Below are positions 56,281 through 63,591 of a stretch of 64,000 bases of DNA, in pieces. Source of the DNA: a virus. Both the position numbers and the translations under genes were made by a program. Every line of letters begins with the position of its first letter. Positions within the stretch are counted from its first letter, which is position 1. The notes below the pieces were generated by a model that worked only from the letters and a program-made list of their open reading frames with translations, searched no databases and was not told where the DNA came from. The stretch is from positions 152,700 to 216,699 of the IMG/VR virus record IMGVR_UViG_3300031857_000010. One strand, 5' to 3'.

Positions 56281-56454
56281 TTATTTTTTATTAATTCCGA
56301 GTTCATTTTCAAGATGCTGGAGCAGGTATTTTGCGTAGCTGGTGAGTATAATATTTTTCTCAAATACGAACTGTTCTCTATGTTCTGAAACGGCTTTTTC
56401 GTAAGAAAGTTTCAGTTCCTTATATTTTTCTAGGTCAAAAACTAATTTATTCAT
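56281..56454 (-). CDS. Hypothetical helical protein (57 aa)
   Basis: Short ORF with ATGA overlap to 56451. Charged helix (LVFDLEKYKELKLSYEKAV) and a hydrophobic SYAKYLLQHL end. Confidence 0.6.
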   Translation of the reverse strand: MNKLVFDLEKYKELKLSYEKAVSEHREQFVFEKNIILTSYAKYLLQHLENELGINKK

Positions 56455-56873
56455 TTGCTTGAGAATGTTTTTTCAAGTTTATCAACGTTAGGTTTACCGA
56501 TTTCAAATGAATAATCAGGAGCCTTAAAAGTATATTCTCCCTTTTCATCGATCAATAGGGAGAATCTGTACTTTTCAAGACTTCTAATTTCACGATTAAT
56601 TTTAACTCGATATCCGGGAGAGCATGGACACATGGAGCATCCACAAAATCTATCCCAGACGACTTTTATTTCATCTTCATTAAATACTGTTTTAAGATCA
56701 TTTACAATTTTGTTTAAATGAATTTGACCTTCTGCCGTAAGCCTACCTTTAGCATTACGACGATTTTCAAGTACTTCGAGGGCATTTTCTCCAATAATGG
56801 GTTGCCCTATTGTTTTCGATGCTTCATCATTAAAGAATGATGGATCAAAATAAATTTCTCCAATTGACTTCAT
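56451..56873 (-). CDS. Conserved-looking phage protein with CGCSMCPC motif (140 aa)
   Basis: KGRLTAEGQIHLNKIV, DRFCGCSMCPCSPGYRVKI and a beta-rich end. The Cys-rich segment suggests zinc. Probably widespread in phages; function unknown. Confidence 0.68.
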   Translation of the reverse strand: MKSIGEIYFDPSFFNDEASKTIGQPIIGENALEVLENRRNAKGRLTAEGQIHLNKIVNDLKTVFNEDEIKVVWDRFCGCSMCPCSPGYRVKINREIRSLEKYRFSLLIDEKGEYTFKAPDYSFEIGKPNVDKLEKTFSSK

Positions 56874-56877
56874 AAAA

Positions 56878-57111
56878 TTAATTTTCTTGATTTAAATTAT
56901 ATACTTCTTCCTCATCAAGTCCGTGTTGAACTACGGCTTGGTCTTGGATGTGATCAATCAATGCGATGATACCTTCAAGAGCTTCATACTCTTTAGTTTT
57001 TGTAATAGGATTACTATTTGAATCTGTTCTGTATTGAAGTTCCAAAAGAGCTTGTTTTTGGTCTTTTAGAAGTTTCAAATCAACATTTTGTATTTTGATA
57101 TCGTATTGCAT
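56878..57111 (-). CDS. Hypothetical helical protein (77 aa)
   Basis: Helical (VDLKLLKDQKQALLELQYR), acidic end (HGLDEEEVYNLNQEN). Driven by the ECF-type element at 57126; leader of the 56281-57111 unit. Confidence 0.63.
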   Translation of the reverse strand: MQYDIKIQNVDLKLLKDQKQALLELQYRTDSNSNPITKTKEYEALEGIIALIDHIQDQAVVQHGLDEEEVYNLNQEN

Positions 57112-57125
57112 GATTTAGTTTTTTT

Positions 57126-57155
57126 GTTCAGTACGTTTTTAATTAAAAAAGGTTT
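57126..57155 (-). promoter_or_regulatory. ECF-type phage promoter, copy I
   Basis: AAACC plus T-tract, then CGTACTGAAC at the 20-nt offset; the -10-like half is the most divergent of the nine. 15 bp upstream of the 56878 gene. Confidence 0.65.
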
Positions 57156-57157
57156 GA

Positions 57158-57457
57158 CTAAATTACAGAATAGTCGCTTACTTTTTTAATAATCTTTTTG
57201 GATGGCCAGTTTAAATACCTTTCATTTATCTTAAGTGCTAGAAAATAAAGGGTTTGACCACCATTACAAGTCATTATCATTTGCACATATTCTTCTGCTA
57301 CGGTACCATCTTTCATTTTATAACGCAGCAATTTTATTGAATTTGTGCTGCCTACATTTCCGATAACCACTGGATTTACTTCAGAATCCTTTTTTGTTTT
57401 TATATAAGCTTTAGCTGTTGAATCTAATCCGACATTAATATTCACAATATTTTTCAT
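57158..57457 (-). CDS. Hypothetical protein (99 aa)
   Basis: Beta-rich (IVNINVGLDSTAKAYIKTKKD, YVQMIMTCNGGQTLYF). Unrecognised. A 34-nt gap separates it from the 57492 gene upstream. Confidence 0.62.
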   Translation of the reverse strand: MKNIVNINVGLDSTAKAYIKTKKDSEVNPVVIGNVGSTNSIKLLRYKMKDGTVAEEYVQMIMTCNGGQTLYFLALKINERYLNWPSKKIIKKVSDYSVI

Positions 57458-57491
57458 TTTTAACTTCCCTCCACTATCCTTGATTTAAAAT

Positions 57492-57731
57492 TTAAATTGT
57501 CTCACCCATAAATTCATAGATGATTGTTTTTTGATCTTGTTCAGATAAAATATCCCAAACATCATCATCGACGCAAGTTATCTTATCCATGAAGTCATCT
57601 ACATTACGTAGTTCTTGTAATCGTCCATCTACAAAGTAAGAAGTTTGTAGACCTGTATTTGGGTTTTGTAATTTGACTGTAGGGAGAATACCCGCTACAA
57701 ATTCATTTCTATTTTCTGGATTACGTGGCAT
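57492..57731 (-). CDS. Hypothetical protein (79 aa)
   Basis: PRNPENRNEFVAGILPTVKL start and an acidic helical end. TACGTTTAAATT leader precedes the ATG, as in other genes here. Confidence 0.6.
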   Translation of the reverse strand: MPRNPENRNEFVAGILPTVKLQNPNTGLQTSYFVDGRLQELRNVDDFMDKITCVDDDVWDILSEQDQKTIIYEFMGETI

Positions 57732-57777
57732 ATCTTTTTTTAATTTAAACGTAAATTTTTATTTTTTGTTACTTATT

Positions 57778-57966
57778 TTATTTTTCTTCTGTTTCACCGG
57801 TTTCAGTGTCCACCTCAAAAGACCTTTCACTATCTATTTCTTTGACATGTACATACCAGTTAGGATTCATTGCTACATTGGCCAGCAGCATTTCAGCTGC
57901 TTCAGCTGGAGATGATGCTTTATAACTCATTGAGAGTTTGCATTCGTACCATTTTTCTTGTTCCAT
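57778..57966 (-). CDS. Hypothetical protein (62 aa)
   Basis: KWYECKLSMSYKASSPAEAAE then VHVKEIDSERSFEVDT: helix plus strands. Three-nt gap to the upstream gene. Confidence 0.6.
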   Translation of the reverse strand: MEQEKWYECKLSMSYKASSPAEAAEMLLANVAMNPNWYVHVKEIDSERSFEVDTETGETEEK

Positions 57967-57969
57967 ATC

Positions 57970-58269
57970 TTATAGATCGTTTAAAATTTCTCTTGAAGCT
58001 ATTTTGCGGGACCCAACCCCGGTCGCAAGCACTGCTTGAATTTCTTTATCTAGATCATCTACTGTTTTAAAATTTCTTGGACTCATCGGTAAGGATCTCT
58101 GAAGTTGCATATTAGATATCGAGAATGGAGTCCCGCTATCTTGCCACCCTCCATAATAAACATAACTCAACACATTATCTTGATCTAATATCACACTGAG
58201 TGTTTTTGCATTGCCTTGAGGCCCATATGTTGGATCAAACAAGCGGTAAATTATAAGTCTCTTTTTCAT
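57970..58269 (-). CDS. Hypothetical protein (99 aa)
   Basis: RLIIYRLFDPTYGPQGNAKT, beta-rich, basic helical end. Unrecognised. Confidence 0.62.
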   Translation of the reverse strand: MKKRLIIYRLFDPTYGPQGNAKTLSVILDQDNVLSYVYYGGWQDSGTPFSISNMQLQRSLPMSPRNFKTVDDLDKEIQAVLATGVGSRKIASREILNDL

Positions 58270-58272
58270 ATG

Positions 58273-58656
58273 TTATGCTGTTATTGATTTTTGAATGTAC
58301 AGACCGTAGTCCACTGATATAACACTGTCAAATTTCTTTCCGTCCACTATTTCACCGTTATAAACCCAATTAGGTTGAACCCTTGGATTATAACGAATTC
58401 TCTGCTCGTTATCTTTTTCGAAGTTTTCAGTTCGAATCTCAATTTCCTTACAAAGGACCCAAGCACACACTGTTTTATTAGCACCGTCAAATATCTTCTG
58501 AGCGGTCGTTTTGTAATTCTTCAGTATACAATCATGCATGTTTAATTGAACATCTGTAGGATGATGGTATTCTATTTTACCATCCGGATACTCGATTTTC
58601 CACTTCATGTAGTTCTTACCGGTACCTAAATTGAATCTTACTTTTATACTTTTCAT
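58273..58656 (-). CDS. Hypothetical protein (127 aa)
   Basis: Beta-rich start (SIKVRFNLGTGKNYMKW), polar middle, VISVDYGLYIQKS end. ATGA-coupled to the 58653 gene. Confidence 0.62.
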   Translation of the reverse strand: MKSIKVRFNLGTGKNYMKWKIEYPDGKIEYHHPTDVQLNMHDCILKNYKTTAQKIFDGANKTVCAWVLCKEIEIRTENFEKDNEQRIRYNPRVQPNWVYNGEIVDGKKFDSVISVDYGLYIQKSITA

Positions 58657-58874
58657 GCGTCTATTAGGTCTAATTCAGTTAAAATATTTTTTTCTTCTTC
58701 AGTCAGTTCGTCGAAACATTCTACATCACAATACCATAATGAGAATGGTACTTCTGAAAAGAATTCCTCAACTTCAGATTCAAGGTTTTCTTTTGTTCTA
58801 CCGTCGATCCGGAATGTGCGGGAAACGTTTGTAGAACTGTTTTTGTCAAAGACATGGATGGTTACCGTTTTCAT
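58653..58874 (-). CDS. Hypothetical protein (73 aa)
   Basis: Short acidic protein (SEVEEFFSEVPFSLWYCDVE). One nt between it and the 55-aa gene upstream. Confidence 0.6.
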   Translation of the reverse strand: MKTVTIHVFDKNSSTNVSRTFRIDGRTKENLESEVEEFFSEVPFSLWYCDVECFDELTEEEKNILTELDLIDA

Positions 58875-58875
58875 A

Positions 58876-59043
58876 TTAATCTTCTTGTAGATATTGTTCT
58901 TCTAAGTATAGTGCTATTGTTTCTGGACTTTCACCTTCATTCACCTCCACAACATCGATGTGTTTATGAATTAGTTCTATTGCTTTTTCTTTTCCGAAAC
59001 CGTGGTTTTTCATTAGAGCATCTACAACTTGTTTATGTTCCAT
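58876..59043 (-). CDS. Small UBA-like helical protein (55 aa)
   Basis: Short ORF MEHKQVVDALMKNHGFGKEK...AIELIHKHIDVV, a three-helix pattern reminiscent of UBA-type bundles. First gene after the ECF-type element at 59058. Confidence 0.58.
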   Translation of the reverse strand: MEHKQVVDALMKNHGFGKEKAIELIHKHIDVVEVNEGESPETIALYLEEQYLQED

Positions 59044-59057
59044 AACTATCATTTTTT

Positions 59058-59087
59058 AATCAATACGATTTTAAATTAAAAAGGTTT
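59058..59087 (-). promoter_or_regulatory. ECF-type phage promoter, copy C
   Basis: AAACC plus T-tract, CGTATTGATT at the 20-nt offset, 15 bp upstream of the 55-aa gene that starts at 59043. Confidence 0.75.
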
Positions 59088-59131
59088 AAAATTTATAAAA
59101 AAAAATATATTTATAAGTAAATAAGCTTTTA

Positions 59132-59791
59132 ATGGGAAATATTGAAAAATTAAGGTTTTTGATTAGGTCATTGATTCAAGAAACGATCATGACCAAACAT
59201 TTTATGGATAGAAGGTTTTTAAGACTGGATAGTAGTGATACTGATTTTCCGGGAACTTATCCTAAATTTAGAGAAACAGTAGATGACGCTATTAATTTTT
59301 TATGGAAAAAAGTGGATTTTGACAAAGACCTAAGACTGGCAATTGAATTAAAATCCCCACAGACATTCACAGCATTTGATAAGGAAAAAAAAGAATTTTC
59401 TAAGGGTGATAGAATTTACTTCTTAGTTCAGCATGGTAATGAACTAGAGACCTTAGTTTTTGATAGAAAGGATAAAGTTGATTTAAGGGTTGACTACTAT
59501 GTTCCTTTTGTAGAATTAAAGAATTTTGTTGTAAACAACAATATTTCTTATTTGACCAGTAAAGAGATTAAACAAATATTAAAAAAACCAGTACCTGTAT
59601 CTACTCAACCAAAAGAATTAATTTATTTGGTAAACGGTAAAAAATGGGTTTTTGACAAAGAAGGTTCTAAGTTTTTCGAAAGAAATAAAAAAGAAAATTC
59701 TTATGATGTTTACGACATACTGGATGATAAAATTGAAAATGTCAAATTAACTCAACAACAAAAAGATGAAATATTATCTTACTTGCTATAG
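59132..59791 (+). CDS. Hypothetical protein (219 aa), plus strand
   Basis: LRFLIRSLIQETIMTKHFMDRR at the start, beta-rich middle (YFLVQHGNELETLVFD), helical end. Lone plus-strand gene; overlaps the convergent gene at 59779 by 13 nt. Not recognised. Confidence 0.6.
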   Translation: MGNIEKLRFLIRSLIQETIMTKHFMDRRFLRLDSSDTDFPGTYPKFRETVDDAINFLWKKVDFDKDLRLAIELKSPQTFTAFDKEKKEFSKGDRIYFLVQHGNELETLVFDRKDKVDLRVDYYVPFVELKNFVVNNNISYLTSKEIKQILKKPVPVSTQPKELIYLVNGKKWVFDKEGSKFFERNKKENSYDVYDILDDKIENVKLTQQQKDEILSYLL

Positions 59792-60150
59792 TAATATTTA
59801 ACATTTTCAAGAAAACTCCACTCTCTTAAACTTAAGTTTTTACTACCAATATCATTAACTTTTTCTAGAACATCATTAAGATATAATACTTCTTTTTCTG
59901 GTACTAGTGCTTTTACATTTTTCTCGTACCCGTTTTCTTTAATGTATATTTTAAGTTTTTCTATTGAGTCGTCATACACATCGCAGTATGCTACCTGTTT
60001 ACCTTCCTCGTGATTAGTTCTTTCAAAAAAATGCCATGCCTCCTTCAAGAAGGCAAGTAAAATATCCTCTGACCTTGCGATTATCAAGATATTAGTCCAA
60101 TCACACCATCCTATTTTAACCAAATCTACTGAAGAAGGATTATCGTTCAT
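59779..60150 (-). CDS. Hypothetical protein (123 aa)
   Basis: The frame opens at 60198, but the ATG at 60150 (MNDNPSSVDLVKIGWCDW) follows the upstream stop directly (TAAAATG), so it is used. Helical; WHFFERTNHEEGK. Not recognised. Confidence 0.6.
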   Translation of the reverse strand: MNDNPSSVDLVKIGWCDWTNILIIARSEDILLAFLKEAWHFFERTNHEEGKQVAYCDVYDDSIEKLKIYIKENGYEKNVKALVPEKEVLYLNDVLEKVNDIGSKNLSLREWSFLENVKYYYSK

Positions 60151-60151
60151 T

Positions 60152-60529
60152 TTAACTCTTTTCAATTTTTTGGATGATATATTCATCCACATTACCACCT
60201 ACAATACAACCATTACTTGAAATCAAATCAGATGATGCTATGTTATTTGACATTTCCTCAATAGCATCCTCCAAAGTAGATTCTGAATCCATTTCAATTT
60301 CAACAACCATCTTTACCTCTACAAATGCTTTCTTTGTTTTTGGTGTATAATCACAAATGTTATCATCACATTCAGTCCAAATCCTGAAATCATTTGTTGC
60401 TACACCAACATACACTCCAAGTTTATCTTGACAATAATCTTTGAAAACAATAGGAATATTCACATCTGAGATATTTAATTCTCTGCATAGGTCAATAATA
60501 CCTTGTGGAATTTCAAGTTCTATTTTCAT
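60152..60529 (-). CDS. Hypothetical protein (125 aa)
   Basis: MKIELEIPQGIIDLCRELNI start (frame opens at 60550; the ECF-type element at 60545 overlaps that stretch, so the ATG at 60529 is right). Beta-rich acidic middle. Not recognised. Confidence 0.62.
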   Translation of the reverse strand: MKIELEIPQGIIDLCRELNISDVNIPIVFKDYCQDKLGVYVGVATNDFRIWTECDDNICDYTPKTKKAFVEVKMVVEIEMDSESTLEDAIEEMSNNIASSDLISSNGCIVGGNVDEYIIQKIEKS

Positions 60530-60544
60530 AATATTTTGTTTTTT

Positions 60545-60574
60545 AGTCAATACGGATTTAAAATAAAAAGGTTT
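60545..60574 (-). promoter_or_regulatory. ECF-type phage promoter, copy D
   Basis: AAACC plus T-tract, CGTATTGACT at the 20-nt offset; overlaps the false upstream extension of the 60152 gene, which helps fix the start codon. Confidence 0.72.
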
Positions 60575-60577
60575 AAA

Positions 60578-60988
60578 TTATTCCATAATTTCATTAACTA
60601 TTTTTGCCGAAGAAACAACCATAGTTTTTATAACCTTACCATCAACATATCTAGATAGGGAGAACTCATCAACTGAATCCAGATGTTCTTGAACTTTGTC
60701 AAATATCTCATTATATTCTTTTTCTGACAAAAGCGTTCCACAAGTCCATCCAACATTGCCAATCTCTTTTATTCGATAACAGCCCCAAGGGTTTTCTACT
60801 GAGTTAACTTCCCAATCATCCTCCGTCAATTCAGCCAAACTCTTTTCACGATTTTTAATGGTCACACTCTTTGTATAACCACAATCTGAACAGTGAACAT
60901 ATTCTTCACCGGTTTTGTAATAAAAATCATCGTAGCAATCAGGAGACTTGCAATTAGGACATTCGATGTAATCAATAACTGAACCCAT
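60578..60988 (-). CDS. Zinc-ribbon protein (136 aa)
   Basis: CPNCKSPDC and HCSDCGYTK form a four-Cys zinc ribbon in the first 40 residues; the rest has CYRIKEIGNVGWTCGTLLS. Similar zinc-ribbon phage proteins exist; function unknown. Preceded by the ECF-type element at 61011. Confidence 0.68.
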   Translation of the reverse strand: MGSVIDYIECPNCKSPDCYDDFYYKTGEEYVHCSDCGYTKSVTIKNREKSLAELTEDDWEVNSVENPWGCYRIKEIGNVGWTCGTLLSEKEYNEIFDKVQEHLDSVDEFSLSRYVDGKVIKTMVVSSAKIVNEIME

Positions 60989-61010
60989 ATTTTTAAGTTT
61001 TAAAGTTTAA

Positions 61011-61040
61011 TATCAATACGGATTTAAAAAAAAAAGGTTT
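61011..61040 (-). promoter_or_regulatory. ECF-type phage promoter, copy E
   Basis: AAACC plus a 10-T tract, CGTATTGATA at the 20-nt offset. The upstream terminator's T-run merges with the promoter's. Confidence 0.72.
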
Positions 61041-61045
61041 AAAAA

Positions 61046-61073
61046 AAAGGTGAACTTTTTTTAGTTCACCTTA
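61046..61073 (-). terminator. Terminator after the 61097 lipoprotein gene
   Basis: AAGGTGAAC/GTTCACCTT stem, loop TTTTTTTA, T-run on the minus strand. Strong. Confidence 0.78.
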
Positions 61074-61096
61074 ATTTAGTCGGGGGAGAGATATTA

Positions 61097-61291
61097 TTAG
61101 TTTGCACTAACTGTATCTACCACAGTTGCAGAATCAGCAACAGTTGCAGTTGAATCTACGGTTTCTACAACCGTTGAATCAACAGCCGTAGAATCTACAG
61201 TGGCCGTTTCTTCAGTAGCAGATCCACCGCCACATGAAGTAAGTGCAAAAGTTGTTGCAACAAGACTTAGGATAACAAATACTTTTTTCAT
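61097..61291 (-). CDS. Low-complexity lipoprotein (64 aa)
   Basis: MKKVFVILSLVATTFALTSC lipobox, then a Thr/Val/Ser/Asp repeat (VDSTAVDSTVV). The frame opens at 61345; the ATG at 61291 is the first with a signal-like start. Intrinsically disordered mature part. Confidence 0.64.
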   Translation of the reverse strand: MKKVFVILSLVATTFALTSCGGGSATEETATVDSTAVDSTVVETVDSTATVADSATVVDTVSAN

Positions 61292-61413
61292 TTTATTTTT
61301 ATATAAATTTAGTTTGTGAGTACATAAATAGCATATAATTTTCACAGAATAAAGAATTAAAATGAATTTAATTTAATTTGTTAATAACTTTTTGATTATT
61401 AACAAGTTATGTT

Positions 61414-61803
61414 TTATTTAAGTACGAACAGGGTGGTTAATACTACTATTATTCCAGTGTAAAGCATATTCTTTTTCTTTGCCCGATTTATTTGACCATG
61501 ATAATTTATAATCAAGGAATTTTTCATTTCCAATGAATCACGACAAGTAGAACACTCATCGAGTTGCATTTGAAGTTTCTGCTTCAATGATTTATTCTCA
61601 TTTTGTTGAAAGGTCATATTTTCAGAAAGTTCATCAACCTTTTTTTCATTTAGATCACCACGAATCAAATCTTGTTTGATAAAGGATAAATATCTCATTG
61701 GAAAACAAACCAAGCTATCATCAGCGATGATCATATCGTTCTGTGAAAAACTCTTTGAGTTCGACAGCATCACGACCACGAGCAATAGGAAGATTTTTTT
61801 CAT
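61414..61803 (-). CDS. Exported coiled protein with C-terminal TM (129 aa)
   Basis: Signal peptide (about 20 residues, no lipobox Cys), coiled-coil middle with CSTCRDSLEMK, C-terminal hydrophobic end. Its start lies 82 nt inside the 61721 gene in another frame, the arrangement of spanin-like pairs. Confidence 0.66.
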   Translation of the reverse strand: MKKIFLLLVVVMLSNSKSFSQNDMIIADDSLVCFPMRYLSFIKQDLIRGDLNEKKVDELSENMTFQQNENKSLKQKLQMQLDECSTCRDSLEMKNSLIINYHGQINRAKKKNMLYTGIIVVLTTLFVLK

Positions 61804-62221
61804 TTTTCAAAGTTTTAATTTTTTTAGTATTTGTGTTTTTTGCTTCAGTTTTGACTGGGATTGGTGTTGGGTTCTCGAAGGGATGAGATTGTATTTTCAA
61901 TTTTGGTTTTGAAGCAATCACATTGTTTAGAGAATCAATGATAACATGTAGAGAATAAATCGAATCTACATTAGTATTATTCATTTCCTCCATCTTCTTG
62001 TTTAAATCATTCAGTTGCTTAACTGTAACGATTAGGTCTTTGACTTGGTCACTTGTATCAGCAGTACTCGATGAAGGAATAACAACTTTGTCGTCGAATA
62101 TTACTCTATCAGAAGTATTTCTGTACTTGTATTTATTATAGAGTCTATTTTTATTCTTATAAACATAGTACATACCGAATATCAGAAGTAACCCGGTAAT
62201 AGTCAAGACGAATTTTTTCAT
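61721..62221 (-). CDS. Membrane-anchored coiled protein (166 aa)
   Basis: N-terminal TM (about 5-23), coiled coil (DLIVTVKQLNDLNKKMEEMNN), Pro/Lys-rich tail. Overlaps the 61414 gene by 83 nt in a different frame. Inner-membrane spanin-like topology; identification tentative. Confidence 0.64.
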   Translation of the reverse strand: MKKFVLTITGLLLIFGMYYVYKNKNRLYNKYKYRNTSDRVIFDDKVVIPSSSTADTSDQVKDLIVTVKQLNDLNKKMEEMNNTNVDSIYSLHVIIDSLNNVIASKPKLKIQSHPFENPTPIPVKTEAKNTNTKKIKTLKNEKNLPIARGRDAVELKEFFTERYDHR

Positions 62222-62262
62222 GTATGAAAGTTTTAAAATTCAAATGCAAAAATAATAATATT

Positions 62263-62838
62263 TTATTTTTTAAGACCCAAATCTTCAAAATTTGTATTTA
62301 ATATTTCTTGACCTTCCTGAAGTTTTGTTTTGATTTGATTATCAATGAATTGCTGCATCTTTTGAACACCATATACCCTAACCATTTGTTCTAATGACAA
62401 ACCTCCTTTAAATCCTGAACGTGTATAATTGTCCCACAAACCCCACAAAATTTCTTTTTCAGACTGTTTTGCAATCTTTTTATATACTTTTTCTTTTTGT
62501 TTTTCGTCGGTGAGATGCTCGATCAGAGACTCGATAACTGAGTGGTCAGAAATTTTGCTTTCATTTTCGTAAAAGTTCCATCCTAATTCATTATACATTC
62601 GACTCCTCCAATTATGTGCTTGCAGAAGTTGCAACAGTTTTTGTTCACTTTCCTTGGAGATATGAATATCAGCTTCACCACCCCATCCATCATTGTTGTA
62701 ATAGCCAATATTCTTTTTGTCTAGCCAAATGTCACAAAACATTCCGGCCAAATCGTGTCCAATTCCAAGCTTAATGTTTTTAAGGACTACACGGTCCTTA
62801 ATTTCTTGAGGAAGTTCAAGTCTATTAATATTTCCCAT
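62263..62838 (-). CDS. Hypothetical protein (191 aa)
   Basis: MGNINRLELPQEIKDRVVLK start (the frame opens at 62859, overlapping the ECF-type element, so the ATG at 62838 is used). Mixed alpha/beta with YYNNDGWGGEADIH. Not recognised. Confidence 0.62.
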   Translation of the reverse strand: MGNINRLELPQEIKDRVVLKNIKLGIGHDLAGMFCDIWLDKKNIGYYNNDGWGGEADIHISKESEQKLLQLLQAHNWRSRMYNELGWNFYENESKISDHSVIESLIEHLTDEKQKEKVYKKIAKQSEKEILWGLWDNYTRSGFKGGLSLEQMVRVYGVQKMQQFIDNQIKTKLQEGQEILNTNFEDLGLKK

Positions 62839-62853
62839 TTTCTTGTGTTTTTT

Positions 62854-62883
62854 AATCAATACTGATTTTTTTAAAAAAGGTTT
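62854..62883 (-). promoter_or_regulatory. ECF-type phage promoter, copy F
   Basis: AAACC plus T-tract, AGTATTGATT at the 20-nt offset; 16 bp upstream of the 62263 gene. Confidence 0.7.
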
Positions 62884-62927
62884 ATAATTTTTAATTTTTT
62901 TTTGGATTAGATATTTGACAAGATTTT

Positions 62928-62957
62928 AGATATACGACTTTAAAAAACTAATTTACA
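62928..62957 (-). promoter_or_regulatory. Second-class promoter-like element, copy 3
   Basis: TGTAAA, 15 nt, CGTATATCT on the minus strand, about 90 bp upstream of the 62263 gene and distinct from copy F of the ECF-type promoter. Confidence 0.5.
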
Positions 62958-62977
62958 TTTTTAATTTAAATTAAAAA

Positions 62978-63008
62978 CCCACCCCCTGAAATAATCACAG
63001 GAGGTGGG
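62978..63008 (-). terminator. Terminator after the intron-containing tRNA
   Basis: CCCACC/GGTGGG stem with inner CCTG/CAGG and a T-run (GGGTTTTTAA) on the minus strand. Confidence 0.75.
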
Positions 63009-63026
63009 AAAACATGATTTTTTTGG

Positions 63027-63302
63027 TGGGCCCAGTAGGACTTGAACCTACGACCTGCGGATTATGCTTACCACTATAGCTTTCACCACCCTCACGGTTT
63101 GTGGTCTGGACTTTGTCTTCATCCTCATCATTACATGTTCGGATGGTTGCCGTTAAGCCTCTACACCTTCCCGATAATCTGGGCTTGGCTCGGCGTTGGG
63201 ATTTTACACCGTTCACCGAATTTGACAACATACTACCATAAAATTACTTCTATGGCGACCCTAATTTAAGTCCGATGCTCTAACCAACTGAGCTATGGGC
63301 CC
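63027..63302 (-). tRNA. tRNA (anticodon CAT, Met or Ile2) interrupted by a group I intron
   Basis: Acceptor GGGCCCA/TGGGCCC with encoded CCA, D arm GCTC/GAGC with AGTTGGTTA, T arm TTCAAGT. After removal of the 202-nt intron the loop reads CTCATAA (anticodon CAU). Own housekeeping-type promoter (63336-63366) and terminator (62978). Met and lysidine-Ile are not distinguishable by sequence alone. Confidence 0.85.
63067..63268 (-). other. Group I intron (cyanobacterial tRNA-intron type)
   Basis: The 5' exon ends ...GGACT and pairs with GGTC at the intron's guide (U-G pair at the splice site). Core elements are visible: GCCGAGCCAAGCC (Q-type), GAAGGTGTAGAGGCT (R-type), ACGGCAACC and GAAGACAAAGTCC (S-type). 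The intron ends in G and has no ORF. Insertion is between U33 and C34 or very close to it. Confidence 0.8.
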
Positions 63303-63335
63303 TTTTCCCGGTCAACGCATTTAATCAGGAAAGAG

Positions 63336-63366
63336 ATGCAAATGTAGTTATTATTTGATAAAATCC
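63336..63366 (-). promoter_or_regulatory. Housekeeping-type Bacteroidota promoter of the intron tRNA
   Basis: TTTG, exactly 19 nt, TACATTTG on the minus strand, about 35 bp upstream of the tRNA. The best TTTG-N19-TAnnTTTG match with that of the tRNA cluster. Confidence 0.7.
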
Positions 63367-63375
63367 AAAATCAAT

Positions 63376-63591
63376 TTATCGGTACAGAATTACAAAATCA
63401 CCGAAATAAGAGTCAAATACTTTGACCAAATTCTCATAATCACCAGACATCATTTCTTCTCTGATTTTATTTGAGTCCAAATCCAATTGTTTGGAAAGTC
63501 GATTTGCTACCCCAATCAAATGAAAAGCATTTCCTTCAGGACCGGTCAAATCAATTTCTATTTTATCTTTTTTTGGTTTTTCCTTAATCAT
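63376..63591 (-). CDS. Hypothetical protein (71 aa)
   Basis: Lys-rich start (MIKEKPKKDKIEIDLTGPEG) then helix-rich. ATGA overlap with 63588. Confidence 0.6.
   Translation of the reverse strand: MIKEKPKKDKIEIDLTGPEGNAFHLIGVANRLSKQLDLDSNKIREEMMSGDYENLVKVFDSYFGDFVILYR

Noticed and set aside
62995-63231. 78-aa minus ORF inside the intron
   Set aside because: It coincides with the group I intron core and tRNA exon, and its residues follow the structural elements.
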